This document shows, piece after piece, positions 26,301 to 33,773 of a stretch of DNA of 64,000 bases (its first letter is position 1; each line of letters opens with the position of its first letter). Location of the stretch: the NCBI RefSeq assembly GCF_011170065.1, contig NZ_BLLH01000011.1:24989-88988 (forward strand). The letters run 5' to 3'. The translations under genes were made by a program, and so were the position numbers. Under the pieces are notes generated by a model. That model saw only the letters and a program-made list of their open reading frames with translations, ran no database searches and was not told where the DNA came from. The DNA is from Pseudolactococcus insecticola. Lineage in GTDB: Bacteria; Bacillota; Bacilli; Lactobacillales; Streptococcaceae.

Positions 26301-27905
26301 ATTTAAGGCAAACGTTGTAAGCACATTTTCGGGTAGTACATCAATCATACCATCAAACAGAATAGTCATTAAATCGACTTTACCATTTTCAGGAACATTA
26401 TCTGTTAAAAATGTTAAACTAGGATCGTCAGTGAACTTCGAAACTAAATCTGAGATAGCATAATATAAATTAGAAGGTATATCAAATCCCCAAAGTTCAT
26501 CTATTTTACTACTAACAAACTCTTCCGACCAATTGTTTTTACGGCCTTTATAAACAATCAAATTTTCTTCGTTCATATAATAACTAAGCATTTCCAATTT
26601 TTGGCGCTTGAAGATATTATTTGAAGCATCCGTCCAAAATGGATCACTTGAACCGTTTGCTGAAAAAAGTGATTTGCCTACAACTTCCGTTCTTTTAGCA
26701 ACTTCTTCGTACCTACCTGTACGAGTAGATTCAATAGCGGGACCAAATGTGTTATAGCCGTCAGTATTTTCTGGAATCATCAGGTTAAACTGTATAGGTT
26801 CATATCCACGAACCTCAGCCATTTTAGCATGTTCAACAAGTGCTTCCATTTTAGTATCGTTGATAATAATATTTGGCTTAGATTTTTCACGCATCAATAT
26901 GTCGATAAAAGGATTATTTAAAGTCACATCTTTACCAGAACGACTTGCAGAAATCATTAAAACATGTCCTGGTTCAGAAATACTCGCATAAACACCTGCA
27001 GGGCGTCCATGTTCATAAGTAGGCATTTTCCAATCATCCTTTATTAGCTGTCTTAATGGCATATCTTTTTTAGAAATTTCAAAATCATCTATCTGATAAT
27101 AATTTCTTTGAGAATCTGCTACTAAAGCAACATTAAACAAATCATTTCCTAAATCTTCATCAAACATCGGTAAAGTTTTATTTTGAAATAAAGGTTTTTC
27201 GTTAAACGAACGATCATCAAATCCTGTAACTGAATTAGAAACTCTTTGATTTCCTTCTTCATCAACTAAGATAACATTTCCTTGTTTATTTCTCGCAGGA
27301 ACATTTACAGTCACTTTAACAGGACTCTTTAAATCATTCTTAACCATGAAATGTGCAACAATTGCCGTTACGTGACCTGTGAATTCTACGTTAGCATCAG
27401 GCACGAACTTATAATCTCGTATAATTTCCCTTGGCAGCATAACGTGCATATCATTTTTGTAATCATTTATATCATCATTACGATTTAATATATTTTTTGT
27501 TGCGTTGGTCTTGTTAAAATAAGCATATGCTATGCCAAAAGTTGTAATTGCCACTAAAAAACTAAAAAGAAGTCTTCTAATTAGGTTGAACTGCATAACC
27601 TGACCAGTTTCAGGATTAACAGCGTGTATCATCCTTAAAATACTATTGATAATTCCTATTAGTATCATAAAAACTAAAAATGCTGTCACTGATAATACTA
27701 CTGGAAGAAACAAACTTTTTTCTTGAACAACGTCACGGCTACCTCGGACCAACTGTTGATTATCATAAAAGTCATATAAATCATCTTCGTGTGATTCTTT
27801 AAGACGCCTTTGCTCAAGCAAATCCATAACGCCATTCCCACTTAAGGGATCTACTCTTAACGGATTATCTTTACTATTACTTTTATCTTTATTAAAAAAC
27901 GCCAT
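23316..27905 (-). CDS. Oversized VirD4-like type IV coupling protein
   Basis: 1529 residues, more than twice the usual 550-700. Two transmembrane helices at about 65-90 and 108-130. The Walker A-like segment is ISASRSGKDVTLNNPF (318-333), with the invariant Lys (K325) but Asp where Gly/Ser/Thr is usual. The Walker B-like segment around residue 800 is YYFFNEYGNL (usually LDEFGN; D changed to N), followed by the T4CP-specific FAIQALQQI and SSDKALISQLSEASGTK motifs. About 450 residues separate the two halves (all-alpha-domain insertion), and the last 500 residues are acidic and unrecognised. It brings the relaxase-DNA complex to the channel. Alone in its transcription unit, behind P6. Confidence 0.75.
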   Translation of the reverse strand: MAFFNKDKSNSKDNPLRVDPLSGNGVMDLLEQRRLKESHEDDLYDFYDNQQLVRGSRDVVQEKSLFLPVVLSVTAFLVFMILIGIINSILRMIHAVNPETGQVMQFNLIRRLLFSFLVAITTFGIAYAYFNKTNATKNILNRNDDINDYKNDMHVMLPREIIRDYKFVPDANVEFTGHVTAIVAHFMVKNDLKSPVKVTVNVPARNKQGNVILVDEEGNQRVSNSVTGFDDRSFNEKPLFQNKTLPMFDEDLGNDLFNVALVADSQRNYYQIDDFEISKKDMPLRQLIKDDWKMPTYEHGRPAGVYASISEPGHVLMISASRSGKDVTLNNPFIDILMREKSKPNIIINDTKMEALVEHAKMAEVRGYEPIQFNLMIPENTDGYNTFGPAIESTRTGRYEEVAKRTEVVGKSLFSANGSSDPFWTDASNNIFKRQKLEMLSYYMNEENLIVYKGRKNNWSEEFVSSKIDELWGFDIPSNLYYAISDLVSKFTDDPSLTFLTDNVPENGKVDLMTILFDGMIDVLPENVLTTFALNAHNALAPMMASEKTRASVYGVSLTGLSFFVDPVVMRLTSVKPSQSLDLESLSFPRMVSIKFSFSAFETYDLIGDLVVWHAYRDSEFTDMYPDSLFGYEGIVDGNAWASYYIRGKFESSTIYIRASVKDLASEKRYEKFSIDFKLTLEYKKDLSGENYVIKNGRMFYHGGVLEVISKKTYTTYAKRLIREDNGNLKPVMEEKEVYYIDKTKVRYTTRPKQIYLITPPHMMIYQKQIITILTQLIDAQLEPSYVVDKDQKPFTSTYYFFNEYGNLQADGKGIEKMPTYVTAALAQEQFFIFAIQALQQIKKMHTDDVWQILQSNANVTMFMKSSDKALISQLSEASGTKHESHVNSKSLTMDTKKMIPSDKSDGKIQYTKTTSERPVLEKNDFLNLSQGRLGNTISLIAGSSPIVARNELMFPAYFRLNRDRNIELPKLSGALIRTKEGTVNLSRYRLDTDAYFRKRIAQYKIAPYATVYYNEQNAYSIDYIKTLNSAFYSQEVMLQINLFIDLENDLKEEIKSFESKLKSYNGVLEEFNGFVDIDKIEERHINYYYYIQGLFAVSFEEYKDTKKGERFVKIHENKKIETLALYINFLKLFKAFYSQEFKDVLLDEIKNYDNKSEIISAAISLCVDKTSDESTESNKQKYANALALLSLDSSDVVESIEDPFKIAYNLFVDEINKVSLESDELEFYPVSLIRKMSSVISDFLFIGVVEGAVKGLSEETLITYKKQYGIRVKNSHIDVEKGMKDISDKDISKVSHSTLTEFEEDHEVDFEVNDQILNEAMNSTIEQVLLFQDVYNTNIVENFVTGSVMDSDLVSVLSLAYLTMLEENNYSLDSDFIMDSDGNLSFNDDAVSKQILSAAHLNWFKNEKDVVQPIAGETLIARQINEKDEIINTQDVAKNTKAFVYDGVSKESVDADNDGLQDYTSEMDDDANNMDVFRFTGLFLTIISDPDSKYFIKNIFEGRLFKKFVEMYNARDNSDDDFTDNLYD

Positions 27906-27934
27906 TTAACACCGCCTACTTTTTGATTATCTCA

Positions 27935-27972
27935 ATAATAGCCTAAAACATAGCAAAAAAACAGGCACTTTT
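27935..27972 (-). promoter_or_regulatory. tra-box promoter P6 (coupling protein)
   Basis: Minus strand: AAAAGTGCCTG (27962-27972), 21 bp starting with T7, -10 TATTAT (27935-27940), 30 bp before ATG 27905. Confidence 0.65.
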
Positions 27973-27991
27973 AACTACGTTTTTCACGAAG

Positions 27992-28021
27992 AAAAAACAC
28001 TAGCAGTGAATTTTGCTAGTG
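27992..28021 (-). terminator. Terminator of the LPXTG-protein operon
   Basis: Minus strand CACTAGCA / AAATTCAC / TGCTAGTG followed by T6. It originally lay about 20 bp after the stop of the 37-codon gene and now lies just outside IS copy 2. Confidence 0.85.
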
Positions 28022-28127
28022 CTTTCCCTTTTAGTTTGACTTCACAATATCTCATCGACAATTATTATAGGCGAGCGAAAAACCCCTCATTTCAATGGGG
28101 GGATGTAAGCATGCACTACACTAATAT

Positions 28128-28574
28128 TTATTTCTTGCTAGCAGGTCGCCCACTCGCTGCTTTTTGGGTTCTTTGGTTTTTAATGTAGTTTGCGACTGTA
28201 TCTCGTGACATATCGCCTAGTGTACTCATGAAATAGCTATTCGACCAAAGATGACCACCCCAGAGCTTTTCTTTAGTTTCAGGAAATGCTGTGAACCATA
28301 GGCGTGCTGATGTGCCCTTGAAAGATTTAACTATACTGGTAGGTGCATATTTAGGTTTGAAACTGATTAACATATGAACATGGTCTGGCATGACTTCCAA
28401 ATTTTCAATCTTCACCTCATTGTTTTTTGCAATATCGTAGAGTATTTTTTTCATCTTTAAGACTTGCTCTGGCGTTTTAAAAATAGAACGACGATATTTA
28501 GTTACCCAAACTAGATGAAAATGAAAATTATAAACGTAGCCACGTTCATGAATTGGTTCTCTTTTCTTTGACAA
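28128..28574 (-). CDS. tnpA: TnpA, HUH transposase of IS605 (copy 2)
   Basis: 148 residues from TTG 28574, differing from copy 1 at only a few positions (IFKTPEQ, MKKILYD, ETKEKLW). The HUH pair H65/H67 and Y130 are intact. Divergent from tnpB. Confidence 0.92.
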   Translation of the reverse strand: MSKKREPIHERGYVYNFHFHLVWVTKYRRSIFKTPEQVLKMKKILYDIAKNNEVKIENLEVMPDHVHMLISFKPKYAPTSIVKSFKGTSARLWFTAFPETKEKLWGGHLWSNSYFMSTLGDMSRDTVANYIKNQRTQKAASGRPASKK

Positions 28575-28673
28575 ACGTAATCACCTACACGGCATTTTTT
28601 AAATGGCATGCGCTTTCTTTTTGGTTATTATATGATATAATAAAGTATACCATACGAAAGGAGAAAAAAGCAA

Positions 28674-29876
28674 ATGCAAAAGTTGAAAGCTTTCAAATTA
28701 CGGCTATATCCCAATGCTTCACAAAGAGAACAGATTGATATTACAATCAACCATTCACGCTATGTTTGGAATGAAATGCTTGAGATGCAAAAAGCTCGCT
28801 ATAAGAATAACAAAAATGCTAAATTCATTAATACGTTCGGCATGAATAGCATATTGACTGTTCTAAAGCAAGAGTTGAAATGGCTTAATGAAGCAGATAG
28901 CACAGCTTTGCAAGAAACAAATCAACAATTAGCAGATGCCTACAAACGGTTTTTTAAAAAGTTAGGTGGACAACCGCGATTTAAATCTCGTAAGTTCGCA
29001 CGTAAGTCTTACACGACTAAAATGGGAATGAGCTTAATTGATGACAAACATCTTAAATTAGCTAAATTAGGCGCAGTGTATTTCAAGGCTAAGGCTATTC
29101 CAAATGGAAAAATAAAACGTGTCACAGTACGTATTAGTCCAACAGGGAAATACTATGCCATGGTCTTAGCTGAAACAGAAATTAAGCCTTACGACACAAC
29201 TGGTAAGTCAGTTGGTGTAGACCTCGGTTTAGCTGATTTAGCTATTCAATCAGACGAATACAAACTACCTAATATTCGTTTTGATAAACAGTTAGCTAAA
29301 AAGAAACTTTACTGGGAGGTACGATTAGCTAGACGACGTAACAGGGCAATACAAGTGATACACAACACAAAAAAATTGACTGGGCAGGAATTGACACTTG
29401 ATGATTTTAGCAACTATGCGAGAGCCAAGCATATGATTGCTAAATACTCGGAAAAGATTGCCAATCAACGATTAGACTACTTGCATAAGTACACCACACA
29501 ATTAGTCAAAAACTACGACGTGATTGCCATTGAAAAACTTCAAGCAAGCAAAATGATGAAAAATCATAAACTTGCACGGGCAATCGCCAACGCGTCATGG
29601 TATAAATTGAGCGAGATGTTGGCTTATAAAACTGAATGGTATGGCAAAACGTTAATAAAAATCGACCCGAGTTATACAACTCAAGTCGACTATGAAACGC
29701 AAGAAGTCATAAAACATGACTTGTCTGTTCGCAAATACACTAATAGTTTTGGACATCTAATTGATCGGGATATAAACGCAGCCAAAAACATTTTGGAATG
29801 GGCGTCAGACCCAGAAAAACACGCTGTTATTTTGGAACAAATTTCAAGAAATAAAACACGCGTTACAAAAGCGTAA
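28674..29876 (+). CDS. tnpB: TnpB nuclease of IS605 (copy 2)
   Basis: 400 residues, near-identical to copy 1 with ILTVLK, QLADAY, GQPRFKSRKFARK and WYGKT. RuvC-like D183, E287 and D364/D366 are present. The zinc-knuckle cysteines are absent here too. The ATG is preceded by AAAGGAG. Confidence 0.92.
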   Translation: MQKLKAFKLRLYPNASQREQIDITINHSRYVWNEMLEMQKARYKNNKNAKFINTFGMNSILTVLKQELKWLNEADSTALQETNQQLADAYKRFFKKLGGQPRFKSRKFARKSYTTKMGMSLIDDKHLKLAKLGAVYFKAKAIPNGKIKRVTVRISPTGKYYAMVLAETEIKPYDTTGKSVGVDLGLADLAIQSDEYKLPNIRFDKQLAKKKLYWEVRLARRRNRAIQVIHNTKKLTGQELTLDDFSNYARAKHMIAKYSEKIANQRLDYLHKYTTQLVKNYDVIAIEKLQASKMMKNHKLARAIANASWYKLSEMLAYKTEWYGKTLIKIDPSYTTQVDYETQEVIKHDLSVRKYTNSFGHLIDRDINAAKNILEWASDPEKHAVILEQISRNKTRVTKA

Positions 29877-29994
29877 AAACTTGTATAGGCAGGAATTGCC
29901 TTTGGTTAATAGCCGTAACCTCTGCACTTCTTTTAGAGAAGTGTAAGTCAGCGGTGTTCCCAGAAACCCGTTTTTTCAAAGACGGGTGATTCAT
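29855..29994 (+). ncRNA. Predicted TnpB omega RNA of copy 2, guide 29995-30014
   Basis: Same right-end segment as copy 1, on the plus strand. The predicted guide just outside the element is ATATCCAATCAAGCCAAAAA, which is the interrupted small-ORF sequence. Such a guide recognises the empty site (TTAT followed by this sequence) and would restore the IS after excision. Confidence 0.5.
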
Positions 29995-30107
29995 ATATCC
30001 AATCAAGCCAAAAATAGCTATAATCAGAACGTATTTAACAATCTCGATGAAATAAGGGAAAAGGTCGCGAAATAAAACTGTCATAGCTCACCTCTAAAAA
30101 TTATCTT

Positions 30108-33100
30108 TTAGATTTCGCCTTCACGTTTCTTCTTCATGCTTTTAGCAACAAGGCCAAGGCTTCCAAGTGCCATTGCAGCCAAGCCAGCAGCAATTTCTGC
30201 AACGCTTTGTGCTTCGCCTGTTTCAGGCAATGTTTGAGCTGTTGCAGGAATAGTTGGTTCAGCCGATACTGGTGTTGCATCGTAAGTTACAGGAGCTGGT
30301 GTTGCTGCTACTGGAGCTGAAGTTGGAGTCGCTACCACTGGAGCTGGAGTCGCAACAACTGGTGTTTTCTTATAGTGATAAATAGTATTTCCGTCTTCAT
30401 CAGTTGTTGTATTCACAAACGTATAGCCTGGAATATCTTTTTTAGGTTGAGTACCTTCTTCTTGAGGAAGAAGTGGGTTGCCATCTTCATCTACAAAGTC
30501 AGTTGTTACTTTAACAACTGGTTTGTAATGATGAACGGTATTGCCGTCTGAATCAGTTGTGGTATTAACAAACGTATAACCTGTAATATCTTTTTCAGGT
30601 TGAGTACCTTCTTCTTGAGGAAGAAGTGGATTACCATCTTCATCTACAAAGTCAGTTGTTACCTTAACAATTGCTTTGTAATGGTGAACAACATTACCAT
30701 TTTCATCAGTTGTAGTATTAACAAACTCATAGTTTGGAATGTCTTTTTTATCTTGAACGCCGTCCTGTTGTTCAGCGAGTGGATTACCATCTTCATCTAC
30801 CCAGTTAGTTGTAACAACGTCAGCTTTATAATGATGAACAACGTTGCCATCTTCATCAGTTGTTGTATTCACATAAGTATATTTAGGAATATCTTTAACT
30901 GGTTGTGCACCTTCTTGTTGTGTAGCAAGAGGGGTGTTATTTTCATCAACCCAGTCAGTTGTAATAACTGCTACTACTGGTTTATAATGATGAATAGTAT
31001 TTCCGTCTGAATCTGTTGTTGTATTAACAAACGTATAACCTGTAATATCTTTAACTGGTTGTGTGCCGTCTTGTTGTGTAATCAAGTCTTTACCATTTTC
31101 ATCAACCCAGTTAGTATGCACTGTAACTACTGGTTTATAGTGATGAATAGTATTACCGTCTGAATCTGTTGTTGTATTTACAAATGTATAACCTGTAATA
31201 TCTTTAACTGGTTGTGTGCCGTCTTGTTGTACAATCAAGTCTTTACCATTTTCGTCAACCCAGTTAGTATGCACCGTAACTACTGGTTTATAATGATGAA
31301 TAGTATTACCGTCTGAATCTGTTGTTGTATTTACAAAAGTATAACCTGTAATATCTTTTTTAGGTTGCGTACCGTCTTGTTGCACAAGCAATGGTGTACC
31401 ATTTTCATCAACCCAGTTAGTATGCACCGCAACTGCTGCTTTAGGTGTTACTTTATAATGGTGAATTGTATTACCGTCTGAATCTGTTGTTGTATTTACA
31501 AACGTATAACCTGTAATATCTTTTTTAGGTTGTGTGCCGTCCTGTTGTACAAGCAAGTCTTTACCATTTTCATCAACCCAATTAGTATGCACTGTAACTA
31601 CTGGTTTATAATGATGAATAGTATTACCATCTGAATCAGTTGTTGTATTTACAAACGTATAGTCAGGAATATCTTTTTTAGGTTGGGTACCATCTTGTTG
31701 TACAACCAATGGTGTACCATTTTCATCAACCCAGTTAGTATGAACTCCAACTGTAGGGGTTACTTTATAATGATGAACAGTATTGCCATCTGAATCAGTT
31801 GTTGTATTTACGAACGTATAGCCAGGAATATCTTTTTTAGGTTGTGTACCGTCTTGCTGTACAATCAAGTCTTTACCATTTTCATCAACCCAGTTAGTAT
31901 GAACTGTAACTGTAGGGGTTACTTTATAATGATGAACAGTATTGCCATCTGAATCAGTCGTTGTATTTACAAACGTATAGCCAGGAATATCTTTTTTAGG
32001 TTGTGTACCGTCTTGTTGTACAATCAGGTCTTTGCCATTTTCATCAACCCAGTTAGTGTAAACTGTAACTGTAGGAGTTACTTTATAATGATGAACAGTA
32101 TTGCCATCTGAATCAGTTGTTGTATTTACAAACGTATAGCCAGGAATATCTTTTTTAGGTTGTGTACCATCTTGTTGTACAATTAATGAATTACCATTTT
32201 CATCAACCCAGTTAGTATGCACTGTAACTGTAGGGGTTACTTTATAATGATGAACAGTATTACCATCTGAATCAGTTGTTGTGCTCACCCAGGTATAACC
32301 TGTAATATCTTTTTTAGGTTGTGAACCATTAACTTGAGCGGAAATACTTTTACCATTTTCATCTACAAAATTTGTTACAACTGTTGGTGTTGGTGTAACT
32401 GGCACAGTAACGTCAACGTCTGTAGAAGTAGCTGTATCACTTGAAGTATCTTTTGCAGGAGTTGTTGGAGGTGTTACATCAGCATCTCCTGTGGTATTTG
32501 AATTAGTAGCATTACTTGTAGCACCAGTTGCAAGTGGCACACTAGCAGAATATTCTGCTGATTGGACTAATGAAGCAAATTCTGGGACAACTGCAGCTTC
32601 AGATTTAGCTTCATCTGCACCTACAAAAATTGAACCATTAATAACTTTATAAAGTCCTGTTACATATGTGTTCAAAGCATTTGTAAATGCTGAATCAGCG
32701 TTTGTTTGATTACCATTAGCATCATAAAGTGCAATACCCATTTTAGTCATCAAGGCATCAATATCACTTGCCGAAGTTGTTTTAGAAGTATCTACAGTTT
32801 TAAGTCCAGTATATCCAGAAATTGCGCTATCAACATAAGTTTGAAGTGCTGTTTTAAATGTAGCATCAAGTTTAGCAACTGTGGCTGAATCTACTTTAGC
32901 AGCTGTTGCTTCAACATCTGCAAGTGAGCTTGAATTAGCCAAATTTGTAATTGCTGACTTGCCGTCAGTACCATCAATTGTCCCAAGAACAATATTAACA
33001 GCACTATTACCAGAAGCATCTGTTGAAATACCGATTACAGTTGCGTTAATATCAAGAGGTGTATCAGCACTGTAAGAAGTAATTGTTTTACCGCCATTAG

Positions 33101-33596
33101 CAGTAATTTTTGGTGCACCTGTTGGCAAGTTTGAGTTAATGAAATTAACTGCTGTAATAATTTGCGCACCAGTTGCATTATCTGCTGTAACACCTGCAAG
33201 ACCAGTAGCTGACCATTTGGCATAAAGTGTTTTAGCTGCAGGCACTGTTGAAGATTTAAGAGCGTTCAATGACGTAAAGATAGACGTCAAATTTTGCTCT
33301 GTCGGTGCAACCATGTATGATCCCAATTTATTATCTGTTGATGTGAATTGGAAAGGAGCTGTGTCCAATGCTTTAGACAAGTCACCAGCTGATAGAGCTG
33401 ATTTAATTGCTGTTGCATTTGTATACAAAGCTTTATATTCGTCTAATTGTCCTGCAACATAAGCATCAAGCGATGTTTGTGAAACACTATCAGCACTTGC
33501 TGATTGAACATTAACCAAAGCACCTGCTGCGACACCAAATGCACCTGCTGCGCCGAAGGCAACGCCAATACTTTTTTGTTTTTTAGAAAATTTCAT
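30108..33596 (-). CDS. LPXTG-anchored surface adhesin with 13 MucBP-like repeats
   Basis: 1162 residues. Signal peptide 1-35 (GAAGAFGVAAGALVNVQSASA). A helical Ala/Thr-rich N-terminal domain (about 36-350) is followed by a Thr-rich linker. About 13 tandem 47-52-residue repeats follow (FVDENGKxLxxQ ... DIPGYTFVNTTTDSDGNTVHHYK), resembling short MucBP/adhesin repeats. A Pro/Ala-rich wall-spanning segment precedes LPETG (from residue 1123), a hydrophobic stretch and a KKKREGE tail for sortase anchoring. It probably promotes donor-recipient or host-surface contact. Expressed from a tra-box promoter, so it is part of the transfer programme, comparable in role to aggregation proteins of pheromone plasmids. 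Confidence 0.85.
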   Translation of the reverse strand: MKFSKKQKSIGVAFGAAGAFGVAAGALVNVQSASADSVSQTSLDAYVAGQLDEYKALYTNATAIKSALSAGDLSKALDTAPFQFTSTDNKLGSYMVAPTEQNLTSIFTSLNALKSSTVPAAKTLYAKWSATGLAGVTADNATGAQIITAVNFINSNLPTGAPKITANGGKTITSYSADTPLDINATVIGISTDASGNSAVNIVLGTIDGTDGKSAITNLANSSSLADVEATAAKVDSATVAKLDATFKTALQTYVDSAISGYTGLKTVDTSKTTSASDIDALMTKMGIALYDANGNQTNADSAFTNALNTYVTGLYKVINGSIFVGADEAKSEAAVVPEFASLVQSAEYSASVPLATGATSNATNSNTTGDADVTPPTTPAKDTSSDTATSTDVDVTVPVTPTPTVVTNFVDENGKSISAQVNGSQPKKDITGYTWVSTTTDSDGNTVHHYKVTPTVTVHTNWVDENGNSLIVQQDGTQPKKDIPGYTFVNTTTDSDGNTVHHYKVTPTVTVYTNWVDENGKDLIVQQDGTQPKKDIPGYTFVNTTTDSDGNTVHHYKVTPTVTVHTNWVDENGKDLIVQQDGTQPKKDIPGYTFVNTTTDSDGNTVHHYKVTPTVGVHTNWVDENGTPLVVQQDGTQPKKDIPDYTFVNTTTDSDGNTIHHYKPVVTVHTNWVDENGKDLLVQQDGTQPKKDITGYTFVNTTTDSDGNTIHHYKVTPKAAVAVHTNWVDENGTPLLVQQDGTQPKKDITGYTFVNTTTDSDGNTIHHYKPVVTVHTNWVDENGKDLIVQQDGTQPVKDITGYTFVNTTTDSDGNTIHHYKPVVTVHTNWVDENGKDLITQQDGTQPVKDITGYTFVNTTTDSDGNTIHHYKPVVAVITTDWVDENNTPLATQQEGAQPVKDIPKYTYVNTTTDEDGNVVHHYKADVVTTNWVDEDGNPLAEQQDGVQDKKDIPNYEFVNTTTDENGNVVHHYKAIVKVTTDFVDEDGNPLLPQEEGTQPEKDITGYTFVNTTTDSDGNTVHHYKPVVKVTTDFVDEDGNPLLPQEEGTQPKKDIPGYTFVNTTTDEDGNTIYHYKKTPVVATPAPVVATPTSAPVAATPAPVTYDATPVSAEPTIPATAQTLPETGEAQSVAEIAAGLAAMALGSLGLVAKSMKKKREGEI
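30370..32390. repeat. Tandem ~150-bp repeats encoding MucBP-like domains
   Basis: Thirteen copies of 141-156 bp with high internal identity (ATTTTCATCAACCCAGTTAGT, TTATAATGATGAAC blocks). The central eight copies are almost identical and the copies nearest the anchor (30370-30960) differ more. Repeat number is prone to change by recombination. Confidence 0.9.
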
Positions 33597-33695
33597 GTTT
33601 TTCCTATCCTTTATTTTATATTGAGGGGCTTCCCACCCACTTGCATAGACAATGATTATTTTATGCGCTATGTCGCTTTACCATGTAACAAATAA

Positions 33696-33733
33696 ATTGT
33701 ACTAAATAGTTTTCTTTATAAAAACCCACTTTT
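33696..33733 (-). promoter_or_regulatory. tra-box promoter P7 (LPXTG adhesin)
   Basis: Minus strand: AAAAGTGGGTT (33723-33733), 21 bp, -10 TACAAT (33696-33701). The leader to ATG 33596 is about 100 nt and contains AAGTGGGTGGGAAGCCCC. Confidence 0.65.
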
Positions 33734-33773
33734 AACTCAAGTTATTAGGTAATTATCTTTTTAAGAAATTATT

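Larger units (their letters stand above)
28066..29994. mobile_element. IS200/IS605-family element, copy 2 (opposite orientation)
   Basis: 1929 bp, the same ends and length as copy 1, but inverted (tnpB on plus). The tnpA-side end follows TTAT (28062-28065). The tnpB-side end is GACGGGTGATTCAT (29981-29994). It interrupts the small membrane-protein gene at 28042-30084 without duplication or loss of target bases. Confidence 0.92.
28042..30084 (-). pseudogene. 37-residue membrane-protein gene split by IS605 copy 2
   Basis: Reading on the minus strand from ATG 30084 (AGAGGTGAGCT upstream) gives 30 codons, MTVLFRDLFPYFIEIVKYVL plus IIAIFGLIGY, before the IS end at 29994. Removing the IS (28066-29994) joins 29995 to 28065 and continues in frame for IIVDEIL and a TGA at 28042-28044, giving a 37-residue single-helix protein. 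With the insertion the frame runs on into IS sequence to 29863, yielding a 73-residue fusion. It lies 23 bp after the LPXTG gene, so it was its operon partner. Function unknown. Confidence 0.7.

Noticed and set aside
29863..30084. 73-residue protein as an intact gene
   Set aside because: After residue 30 the sequence is IS605 DNA. The real gene is the 37-codon ORF restored by removing the IS.
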